DNA from: an uncultured Poribacteria bacterium
Lineage (GTDB): Bacteria > Poribacteria > WGA-4E > WGA-3G
DNA: 64,000 nt
Direction of reading: 5' to 3'
Assembly (NCBI GenBank): GCA_951828385.1
Contig: OX639973.1
Location: 4,703,200-4,767,199 of the forward strand
Below the pieces are notes generated by a model. The model saw only the letters and a list, made by a program, of their open reading frames with translations, was not told the origin of the DNA and did no database searches. Positions 45,059 through 55,000 of the stretch are shown here, in pieces; the first letter of the stretch is position 1, and the number at the start of each line of letters is the position of its first letter. Position numbers and translations under genes: made by a program.

Positions 45059-46492
45059 ATGCCGGAAAACTCTGATAGGAAATGCGCTATTGTTATCGGC
45101 GGCGGCATCACAGGGTTAGCCGCGTGCTATCGCTTACAGCAAGAGGCAGCACAGCGCAATATCCCCCTTGATGTCACGCTGCTTGAGGCGACTGGACGCG
45201 TTGGAGGTGTTATCCAAACCGAACACCGAGACGGATTCCTCATTGAACACGGACCCGATGCCTTTATCTCTACAAAACCCGCAGCAAAAGCACTCTGCGA
45301 AGAACTCGGCATCGCAGATCAATTCATAGGCACCAACCCAAAAGTCCGTCGGAGTTTTGTCGTGCGAAAAGGCACCCTGCACCCTGTCCCTGAAGGTTTT
45401 TACATGATGGCACCGGGGGCCCTAAAGCCGTTTCTAAAAACCCCGCTCTTCAGTTGGCGTGGTAAATTGCGGATGGCATTAGATCTCTTTATCCCACGCC
45501 GAGAAAGAGACATAGATGAAGCCGTAGCCCATTTCGTCAGACGCCGCCTCGGTACCGAAGCCTTTACACGGATGGCGCAACCGATGATAGGTGGTATCTA
45601 TACCTCCGATGCCGAAAATTTGAGCCTAAAAGCGACCTTTCCAAGATTCTTGGAGATGGAAAAAACACACGGAAGTATTATCAAAGCACTCCGTGCACAA
45701 AAAAAACAGGCAGCCGAAACCAGTCGAGATACCAGCGGGCCCCGTTATAGTCTCTTTCTGTCGTTCAAATCAGGAATGCAGACATTAATTGATACGCTTG
45801 TCGACATTTTATCCGATAGTATTAGATTAAATACGCGTGTGGAACATATCCAGCAAGATGTTGATGGGACTCGGTGGCGTGTCGCTCTCTCCACTGGTGA
45901 AACCCTAAATTCGGAACTTCTCTGTATCGCACTTCCAGCGGTTCAAACAAGCGCGCTCATCCGGCAGGTATCAAATCCACTCGCTACCAAGCTCAATGAG
46001 ATTCCATACGCCTCTTCTGCAACGGTTAATTTAGCATTCCGCCGTACAGATATTACTCACCCATTAGACGGCATGGGATTCGTTGTCCCTGCTACGGAAA
46101 GCCTATCGCTGATCGGGTGCTCGTTCAGTAGCGTCAAATTTGAGAACCGCGCGCCGGAGGAACATATCTTGTTACGTGCCTTCGTCGGCGAACCTACTTC
46201 TAAAAACGCCGAGGCCGACCTTATTCAATTGTGTCAGGCAGACTTAATGCCGCTGCTTGGCATCGAAAACGCGCCGCTGTTCGCCACTGTTAACAAGCAC
46301 ACACAGGCAATGGCGCAATATCAGGTAGGGCACCAAGACGTTGTTGACGATATAGAACGCCTCACGCGCGAGTTACAAGGCATCGCGCTTGCAGGAAATG
46401 GTTACCACGGTATCGGCATCCCCGACTGTATCCGAAGCGCTGAGACCGCAGCGATTTCACTCTTAGATACGCTTTGTGAGGCAGCCCGATGA
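45059..46492 (+). CDS. hemG: protoporphyrinogen/coproporphyrinogen oxidase (HemY type)
   Basis: This 477-residue flavoprotein has the dinucleotide motif GGGITGLAACY, the RVGGVIQTE segment and a C-terminal FAD motif GNGYHGIGIPDCI. It oxidises porphyrinogen to porphyrin with oxygen as acceptor. Whether the substrate is protoporphyrinogen or coproporphyrinogen is not decidable, since no HemQ or HemN lies nearby. Its stop overlaps the start of the cytochrome gene by 4 bases. Confidence 0.94.
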   Translation: MPENSDRKCAIVIGGGITGLAACYRLQQEAAQRNIPLDVTLLEATGRVGGVIQTEHRDGFLIEHGPDAFISTKPAAKALCEELGIADQFIGTNPKVRRSFVVRKGTLHPVPEGFYMMAPGALKPFLKTPLFSWRGKLRMALDLFIPRRERDIDEAVAHFVRRRLGTEAFTRMAQPMIGGIYTSDAENLSLKATFPRFLEMEKTHGSIIKALRAQKKQAAETSRDTSGPRYSLFLSFKSGMQTLIDTLVDILSDSIRLNTRVEHIQQDVDGTRWRVALSTGETLNSELLCIALPAVQTSALIRQVSNPLATKLNEIPYASSATVNLAFRRTDITHPLDGMGFVVPATESLSLIGCSFSSVKFENRAPEEHILLRAFVGEPTSKNAEADLIQLCQADLMPLLGIENAPLFATVNKHTQAMAQYQVGHQDVVDDIERLTRELQGIALAGNGYHGIGIPDCIRSAETAAISLLDTLCEAAR

Positions 46493-47508
46493 ATCTTAAG
46501 GCAATGTACTGGCGTATCGTCGGCGTAAGTTTGGGAGTATTCGGATGCGTCTTAATTATAGTAACTGTTAACCGGACGCTGCGTGCCGAAGACAATACAC
46601 ATCGTGTAACAGAAGCATATCAAGGATTTCAGGACGGGAAATGTAAAAGCTGCCACCCTGCTATCTGGAGAGAATGGGAAAATTCGATGCACGCCAAGGC
46701 ATGGGTTGATGAAATCTATCAGGCTGCCGCAAAGCAGGTCCCTGACAGAGAAACGAAATGCGACCAGTGCCATGCCCCCCAACCGATTCTCATCACAGGT
46801 GTGGGGAAAATGCCGAAGCTGCGGGACAAACAACGAGAAGCAGGCGTTTCATGTCTCGTCTGCCACCTCGATGCACACGGTGCCATGAACGGCCCCGCAG
46901 CAAGTGCGGAAACCTATTTTCACGCCAACGTTACCAATCCGATCTATACCGAACCGACGACGCTCTGTGGCACCTGTCACGGTCAACAAAGCGTTCCTGA
47001 GCATGACCAAGTTTCCAGTTTCCTAAATAGCAAATTCGCCGAGGGCGATACGAGGTGCGCGACATGTCACATGCCGGTTGTGACGCGGTTACAAAGCACA
47101 ACGAGCCATGAAAGTATCAAAGGCAGAAAACATACGTGGCGCGGCAGTCGCAGCGTTGCACAACTCAAGCGTGCAGCGACCCTTCAACTTGGATACGTAG
47201 ACGGAAAAGCGGATGTGAAACTTCGGAGTAAGACCGGACATATCTTACCGGGAGGGACATTGCGCACTATTGTGCTTGAGGTGACAAGGCTCGCACCAGA
47301 TGGCACCGAACGTCAAAAGCAGCAAATCTCAATTTCTGCCAAGAATGAGAACCGGCTGCTTCCAAACGAAAACAGGACCTACGCTTTTGATATGGCATCC
47401 GCCACAACCGGCGACACAATTAAAGCGCGCTTAATATACCAGTTGACACCGGATACTCCCGAGCCCAAGTGGATATTAATGGCAGAAAAAATGCTTATGA
47501 TCCCTTGA
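46489..47508 (+). CDS. pentaheme cytochrome c (cytochrome c554-like)
   Basis: This 339-residue protein has an N-terminal membrane segment or uncleaved signal (about 8-28) and five CxxCH heme sites at C52, C91, C122, C160 and C190. The region after residue 205 has no heme motif and looks like a beta-rich domain. The layout resembles cytochrome c554/NapC-associated electron carriers of the periplasm. ATGA overlap with the oxidase gene indicates translational coupling, so heme production and this heme-rich protein are co-expressed. Confidence 0.92.
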   Translation: MNLKAMYWRIVGVSLGVFGCVLIIVTVNRTLRAEDNTHRVTEAYQGFQDGKCKSCHPAIWREWENSMHAKAWVDEIYQAAAKQVPDRETKCDQCHAPQPILITGVGKMPKLRDKQREAGVSCLVCHLDAHGAMNGPAASAETYFHANVTNPIYTEPTTLCGTCHGQQSVPEHDQVSSFLNSKFAEGDTRCATCHMPVVTRLQSTTSHESIKGRKHTWRGSRSVAQLKRAATLQLGYVDGKADVKLRSKTGHILPGGTLRTIVLEVTRLAPDGTERQKQQISISAKNENRLLPNENRTYAFDMASATTGDTIKARLIYQLTPDTPEPKWILMAEKMLMIP

Positions 47509-47538
47509 CTGCTGAAGATGGATTTACTGTTTCATCCA

Positions 47539-47681
47539 CCTTGAGCGTGAGAGTAAACTTGGTTTGTAGTAGGGCAATTGATTGCCCGTTGTTTGTGAAG
47601 GTGTCCATGTTGCCCTTGAACGTGCGAGTAAACTTGGTTTGTAGTAGGGCAATTGATTGCCCGTTGTTTGTGAAGGTGTCC
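47539..47681. repeat. 75-base tandem repeat, about two copies
   Basis: 47539-47606 and 47614-47681 are nearly identical, with a palindrome GGGCAATTGATTGCCC in each. It lies directly after the cytochrome gene and may act as a 3'-end hairpin array. Confidence 0.9.
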
Positions 47682-47688
47682 GTAAGTG

Positions 47689-48429
47689 CTATGCATTCAT
47701 ATTCGGCAACGAATCAAGACCGAGCAACCGCTTTAGTGTCGGTGTTGCGCGCGAAAGAACTGCGTCGGATACCAATTTCAGCTGCGCTTGTTGGGGTTTC
47801 AAAATAGAACGACAGAAAAAACCGAGTAACCCAACACGCGGTTCATTCGTTATATTTTTTGAAGAACCGTGCCATATTGCACCGTTAACAATTAGGACGG
47901 ATCCCCGCGGCCCACAGATTTGCAACGCGTCGCTGTATTCAACACCCGGTTCAGGCAGTGCTTCAAGCCTTCGGTGGCTTCCCGGTACACAACTGGTGGC
48001 ACCATTTTCAAGTGTCCAGTCATCTAAAAACCAGACGCTGTTAGCAACCAGTGGAAAACTCGGGCGCGGTGTCGGTAACGCAGATAGGGGATAATCAATA
48101 TGGAGACCGGCAGCCGGCGCACCCGGATAAAGCACATTTACCGTAAAGGAACTCAATGTGCAATCGACACCGAGTAGATACGCCATCGCAGCGAGCATCT
48201 TCGGCTGTTGGATCGCCTCTTCAAAAATCTCGCCTTTGTTAACAAGATTCCAGACGCGTTGCGCACTGTCGTTCGCGAGATACCTATGGTTTTTACCGGC
48301 TTCTTGTTCCGCCGCAGCGAGTGCCAAAGCACCTTCCCGAAGTTGCTCCGTTATATTGGATGGTATCAGACTTTCGAGCAGCAAAAAACCGTGTTGGTCC
48401 AATTGCGCTTTTTCAGATTCAGTTAACAT
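47689..48429 (-). CDS. phytanoyl-CoA dioxygenase family protein
   Basis: This 246-residue Fe(II)/2-oxoglutarate oxygenase has H110-x-D112, H187 and R198 in the expected order and spacing, with VPGSH between. The substrate is unknown. The second in-frame ATG is preferred, because GAGGAAA precedes it at 8 bases and overlaps the first ATG region. It is a single-gene unit convergent with the heme/cytochrome operon. Confidence 0.92.
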   Translation of the reverse strand: MLTESEKAQLDQHGFLLLESLIPSNITEQLREGALALAAAEQEAGKNHRYLANDSAQRVWNLVNKGEIFEEAIQQPKMLAAMAYLLGVDCTLSSFTVNVLYPGAPAAGLHIDYPLSALPTPRPSFPLVANSVWFLDDWTLENGATSCVPGSHRRLEALPEPGVEYSDALQICGPRGSVLIVNGAIWHGSSKNITNEPRVGLLGFFCRSILKPQQAQLKLVSDAVLSRATPTLKRLLGLDSLPNMNA

Positions 48430-49020
48430 AGGCTTTTTCCTCAAATGCATTTTTTTCTTGACAGTTTAAGTGTTTTCTGGTAATATGTCAAATAGATTGT
48501 TGATTTCTGATTAAAAGCGTCAGAATTCTTCATCCAAAATTCAGATTTTGGTTTGACATGTTTTGTTAATTGTGGTATCATATATAAGCGGACTGCAATT
48601 TAATCGATGATATACCGATGCGGCGGGAATAAAATTTTACCGATTGCATAAAACATCACGTACACTGCAGGACGATTCTGGTTACAGGTTTCGCGCTTGT
48701 AACGCTAATCTCTCTGGCACGTAACGATTAAATGCTTGCTTAATTTTACTACTTTTTGCTAAAATAATAGAAAAATTCCCGCAGAGTCAGACATGGAAGT
48801 TAGATGCCGCTTTCCTTATGTTTTGATCTATGCCTTAGGTTATACGAATCCTATCCTATGGCTACATCGGTATCGGGAAATTTTAATGCTCGTTGGTAAG
48901 ATGTTAATTGGATGGGCAAACATCATACCCCGGTCGTCTTTGTCGTATTCTCGCTTGCCCATCTAAGAAACTCAGTACTTAGTCTTGCGAGCGCGCAGAC
49001 TTAACGAGGAGGATGAGTTA
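48430..49020 (+). other. long intergenic leader of the giant repeat gene
   Basis: This 590-base gap has no gene. It holds a promoter (separate entry), an AT-rich stretch, and an inverted repeat GATGGGCAA (48911) with TTGCCCATC (48955) just before the ribosome site GAGGAGGATGAG. The transcript leader would be about 430 bases, long enough for regulation, but I recognise no known riboswitch. Confidence 0.55.
48553..48581 (+). promoter_or_regulatory. sigma70 promoter for the giant repeat gene
   Basis: TTGACA (48553-48558) and TATCAT (48576-48581) with a 17-base spacer. Confidence 0.65.
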
Positions 49021-52000
49021 ATGAAAAAACGAACACTCGTTTGTTTTTTGATTTTTACATTGTGTGTTTTTTACACCGCAATTCCGAACACAGTTTTTGG
49101 GCAAGAAGAGGAAGCTTCTCTTGCAAAGAAGGTCTTTGAAAAGTATCAGGCGACGCTTGCGCGTGAGGATGTTCAATTAGTGCTCCCGGATGTTCTTGAC
49201 GCACTTAGCGATCCTGCAACCTTAGAGAGCCCGGTTATTGCACAGCTCGGTGGTTTTGACGCTGCTGTAGATACGCTTCTTGCTAGTCCGGGTTTGATAA
49301 CGGTCGTTGTGCCGGATGCAGGTCCCGAAGTGATAGCACTTCTTGGCGAAGAGGCAATCCAAACAATGTTCAAGGACCCAGATGTTCGGACTCTGCTGCA
49401 GGATGCGGAAGCTGTTAAAGAGCTTGCAGCATTGCTTGCTGCCCCTACGGATCCGGTCGATCCACCTACGGATCCGGTCGATCCACCTACGGATCCGGTC
49501 GATCCACCTACGGATCCGGTCGATCCACCTACGGATCCGGTCGATCCACCTACGGATCCGGTCGATCCACCCACCGATCCTGAACAACCGATAGTTGAAC
49601 CGCCAGCAGAGGTCGTTCCACCCGCATCTAAATTTGATCCGATAACACCAGCAAACGAGTCAATAGTTGGTCAATCTCGGCTTGGTGGACTTTCGCTTAA
49701 CAAGATCTTTGGAAGGCGAGTTGTAAATGGTATTATTAAAGATGCCAATCTTGAAGGACACACCCCAGACACGTTGGTTGACCTGATTCTTAACCAGGTG
49801 CCACCAGGATTACTCTCGAAAAACCAACTTGCGTCCATTCGCTATGCACTGACATCAAAGTCTACTTCGATTTTCGACAATGAAGCGGAAGGGTTGGATT
49901 TTGAGAATTTTGGGAATGCGATAACGCCCAAGCCGGTTGAACTCGCCTATTTGGATGTCCCTAACACTAAATACCTAACCAGGGATAACTTAAACCTTTA
50001 CGTCCGTGTTCCATTGCCTGCTACGGACGTTGGTGGTGTCACATTTATGTTCCAGGATGGGGGCGGGAACATGAGCCCGCCGGTCCCTGGTGTTAGCTCA
50101 GAGACCGTCTCTCACACCTTCCAATTAGATGAATCACTCGCTGCCACCAACTTGCCAGCATGGCCCACCTCAACCACTGGATTGTTCTCTGGTGTGAACC
50201 TCCGGTACGCCTACGATCAGTTGCAAGAAGAATACGAGACAGTACCTATGATGGCAAGCGCAGACGCTGCTGGGAGTGTTGTTTGGGAAACGGCAGTAGA
50301 AGATATTCCACTGGGTAATAATGTCTACTACTACTTTGAAGTAACGCTCTATGAGCCAGTAGCATTGGACATCCTAAGTCGTTACAAGCTTCTGGCATTG
50401 TCAGAAAATCCACCCGAAGATCCCGCCGAGTTATTGGGAGCAATTGCAGACGCAACGTTGGATCCCCCGCTTGAAATTACGCGCTGGTCGATGCCAGACC
50501 CACGCAATCTACAAATGGTAGAACGCGGGATTATTGATCGTTTATTCACACCTGAGGTCGATGCTGCAATAGACAGTTTCATAAATCTGCCCGCGATCCA
50601 AAAGATCATCACGGGGCAACAACTCACTCGCGAGGATAACCGTGAAATTCAGAGGGCACTGAACCGACTTCAGCGTCCACTCCTTCTCAGTGCTAACGCA
50701 CTCCTCATCGAGATTGAATCTACAGCCGATCCGTTGTTGGCTTCCGTTTTCACTGTCCCAGCTGTTGATCCAGCACTCGAATCGTTATGGGTTGCTAATA
50801 TTGATTCAATCGCGGATAACAACTATTACTTAGCTGCCACTGTCCACGATGCTGCAGGAGCCCCACTGGATCAGATACAAGAGACATTCACTGTTGATAC
50901 GACCGCACCGGAAGCGACAATCACATTCAACCCTGAACTCAACGCTACCGGTTATTGGAACACCAGTGAAGGTGTCTTTGTTGCCACTGCGCCTGCCCCC
51001 GGTGCCGCTGCACTGAACGTTAGGGGTATGCCGGAGTACGCCCTTGATGCGGGTGAGTCGTATCTGCTTTTTCAACAGGCTGAAATGGATGCTGATGGTA
51101 ACTTCCAAAATACTTGGCTGCCATTGACAATTGAGTCTACTATGGCATCATCCAAGATTTTGCAAGCTGCGCTCAGCCAGAACCCAGCACTCTTGAAACC
51201 ATACTTTCCAGACTTAACCGATGAGCAAATATTAGGGATCATCGGAACTGTGACCCCTGACTTAATCTTGGGCTTTTTAACACCAGAGCTTATTCAAACG
51301 GAAGCGAACAAGTTTCTCGCACAAAGCGATATAGGTATCCAGTTGGATGAATATCAAAGTCAAGTGATCCATGATATCTTAGGTGTTACATTCCAACTCA
51401 TTGATACACTCCTACCGGTCAGTTTTGACTTTGTCCCTGGTGAAGGGTACGCCATGACAATGCCTATTCAAGGTGAGGGAATGCCCCTCGCGATTGGAGA
51501 CTATGGCATTCGCGCACTTGGGATTGATACGCTCTTCAATATTAATGCCAGCGCACCATATGCACGGCTCAGAATCGTTGCACCAGAATATGACAAAGCC
51601 AGCGTAACGTTTGCTGTGATTGGCGATTGCAACATGGACGGCGATATGGACGACCTCTTTGAGAGTGGTCCCGTCGGTGATGTGACAATCTTCGGAAATA
51701 CCACAGAAAATGTTATGTTAACCGTCACAGTGGACAAGCGCACAGCGCATCCTGCCACAGTGAGTGTCCAGTATATGGACGCTGCTGGCACATGGCAAGA
51801 AATCGGCAAACTTGATCTCGCTGGAGCCGAAATGGGTTCAACGTTAACGATCCCTTGGAACGTCGCTGACTTTGATGCATTGATAGGCGCAGGCAGCTCT
51901 GTAATGGTGCGTGCCGTAGCTACCAACGCACTTGGTCTGGAAGATCTCAATGCGGGGACAGGTGAAATCAAGTTAGATGCAGGTATTTGCCCGCTTGATC

Positions 52001-55000
52001 CTGAAGTCATCGCTATTACAGTGGATCCTGCCACGACGACCAATTCGGAGAGCGGTGCCCCACAAGGCATGATAACCCTTAACGCCTATACACCGAGCCG
52101 GACTTCTACAGATATCACTTCTGTCCGCTTGGCCGCCAAGGGACCTCAAGATGCCGAATGGACAATTGAAACCAGTGAAGCTGCTGAAAACATCGCTGGT
52201 CAAGCACTTGCGGATCTCCTCGGAGACTTAGTTAGCACTGTAGGACCTGACAAACCGAGTGTCAATGTTGGTAGTACCTACCAGAAATGGGTGGTCTCTA
52301 TAGATACCACAACGTTGATGGATACGATTACCAAAGGTAGTACTGATGATAACCAATATGTCGTAACCGGATATGCCAATACCGATGGTGGCGAAATACC
52401 ACCAGTTCCCGGTGTTGAGGCAAAATTCTCCGTTGACAACATCGGTTCCACGAATATTACTGCTCTTGCTACTGCCGATGGCGCAGTTGAGGCAAACGAT
52501 GATGGCAGTTACACAGTCGGTGGACTCGTTGATAAATATGACGAGGCTGTCGAATCCCCGATGGTTACCTTTACCATCACGCCAGTATCCTATCCGACAA
52601 CCTACACATCGGTCATGGTCGTGACGGACGCTGAAGGGGCTTCTATTGGAGAAGCAACCGAAACTGCTGAAGGCAGTGGCGTTTTTGAGATAACCGTTGA
52701 TGTCGGTATACTTGCTGACGGTGAATACCTCGAAAACGGAACTTATATGTTCCACGCTGTGGCTGTTGATAGCGAAGGCGCAGAAGTGGCTGAAACCGAC
52801 GGGGCAAAAATCTCGGTGAATGTTGAAAACACTTACCGACCGGCTCCAGAAATTTTGGCAATAACGACGGATCCTGCAGCAGAAACCAACCCGGATAGCG
52901 GGGCACCGAAGGGAATCGTCACGGTCAATGCTTACTCTATTGGTGAAATAACTTCTCCGCTTATGACTTCAACGCGCTTTGAAGCCAAACGTCTAAACGA
53001 TGACGATTCGGCGTGGAAACCGGTTGGCACAGCTGAAGAGGGGACTGTTGTTGCTTCGGAAGAAGTTCAAGAACTACAGCACCTAAATGTTGATGCCCTC
53101 AGTGACATCATTGCGGTCGCAGCTGGAACCGCCGCGGCGAGCTCGGAACCTTCACCCATCCATCGATATCAAGCCTATCAAAAATGGACGTTTGATATAG
53201 ATACGATAGCGTTGGAGCTTCCAGACACTATTGAAATGGGGAGTCCTGCAGAGCGGGATGCTTCTAAGGATGACAACCCGTACGTCGTACGTGCTGTCGC
53301 AATTTCCGCAGCAGACGAAGGCGAAACGGTATCTCCTGATGGTGTTACATCAACATTCTCACTTGATAATGTTGATGATGTCGCGCCGTTAGGTCCAACG
53401 AACATTGTCGCCGTTGCTGACGTTGCAGGTCCGATTGAAGCAAACGAAGATGGTAGCTACACTGTCGGGGGGATTGTTGATGATACAGTTCCTTCACCAA
53501 TAGCAATGTTTACCACTCAACCGACTGCTGATCCGATGACTTACGCATCAGTGAACTTGGTGCAAACCACTGGAGACAGTGCTGAAACTGTTGCCGAAGG
53601 CGAAGCCGGTGTTCTTGACCTTACAATTGATGTCGGATTGCTCGAAAATGGAACGTATATGTTCCACGCTTTAGCCGTTGATGAATCTATGAACGTGCAA
53701 ACCGATGAATCACCAATGGTAACGGTGCATGTCCTGAACATCCGTGTCTCCGATATCACTGAAAAAGCAGTCATTGCCGTTGATGATGCAGACGTACCAG
53801 AGCCACCCGCAGAACCGATTCCACTTCGTGAATCCGTCACTGTGAGTTTCATGGTTGCAAACGGTGCGTTAGCTGCTGAGGAACTCAGTGGTGCAGTAGA
53901 TGGGAGTGAAGTGCCAAGTGAGAGTACCGAAGATCCCGAAAATACCTTCTCGCTGAAGGTAGAGGTCGGCGGACTCGTAGACGGTGTTTATACGCCTGAC
54001 GGTGTGATCACGAAACGGAACGGTTCGGTTGCTTTCCCACTAACAACGGTTAATGTAGATAACACCGGTCCGATGGTTACCATCGAATCGCCTACGGAAG
54101 ATGAGACGGTAGAGAGCCTGCCAACTCTCCGGGCAACCTATCATGACGGTGCCGGATCGGGTGTTGACGGGGCGACTGGAAGTCTCGCATTGGCACGTCT
54201 CCAGCCACCTAACGAAGCCGAAGTCGTTGTTGATCAAGCAGATCTTGACAAAGATGCTGAAAGCTTGGTTTACACTCGCAGCGAACCACTCGCTGGTGGC
54301 GCATATCGCGTGACTGTTCAAGTTACAGATAATCTCGGCAACGTCGGTGAAGGATCCACTGAGTTTGCAGTCAATGGGACTGCACCAATGGTTGCGATTC
54401 ATTCACCCGCTTCAGGGCAAACCTTCGAGCACGGCGAACCGCTTATCAGTGGTGAATTTTCCGGCGCAGGCACTGTTGAGGTAACGACGTTTACTATCAA
54501 CGATGTTGAAGCCACACCAGAGGTAGACGGAAACCGATTCTCTTATACCCCTGAGGAAGGATTAGGCGATGGAAATCACACGGTTGTTGTCGCAGTCACT
54601 GACGGTGATGGCAATACAGCGCAGACATCTGTCACCTTTACGGTAGAGATGCCGAAAGATACAACACCGCCAATCATTTCTGCAGCAGCCCCCAATGGGG
54701 TCATTAAAGATACCGATCCCGATAAGTTAGGAGCGGTAGTGATCTCAGCGGTTGTAACCGACGAACAATCTGCTATTTCGTCTGTGAAATACAGTATAAA
54801 TGGTGGCGTGACCCGTTCTATAGCTACCTTGAATGTCGCTGAAGGCAAAGTTGAAGCACCGGTGGACTTTGAGGCACACGGCCCCGGTCTGTACACCGTG
54901 CGACTCAGCGCAACCAGCCAAGGTGGTACAACGGAATTTACGTGGTCCTTCACGCTTATTGTTGATAATGTCAAACCGATAATCACCTCAATTACGCCTT

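Noticed and set aside
47469-47807. Plus-strand frame with a repeated CSRAIDCPLF segment
   Set aside because: It overlaps the cytochrome gene end and runs over the 75-base repeat and the antisense of the PhyH gene; no ribosome site or family.
48591-49020. Riboswitch in the long leader of the giant gene
   Set aside because: I looked for c-di-GMP, TPP, cobalamin and glycine riboswitch cores and recognised none; only an inverted repeat is visible.
49222-49594. Open frames on both strands across the 21-base repeats
   Set aside because: They are created by the repeat period being a multiple of three; only the plus frame continues into the giant protein with a signal peptide.
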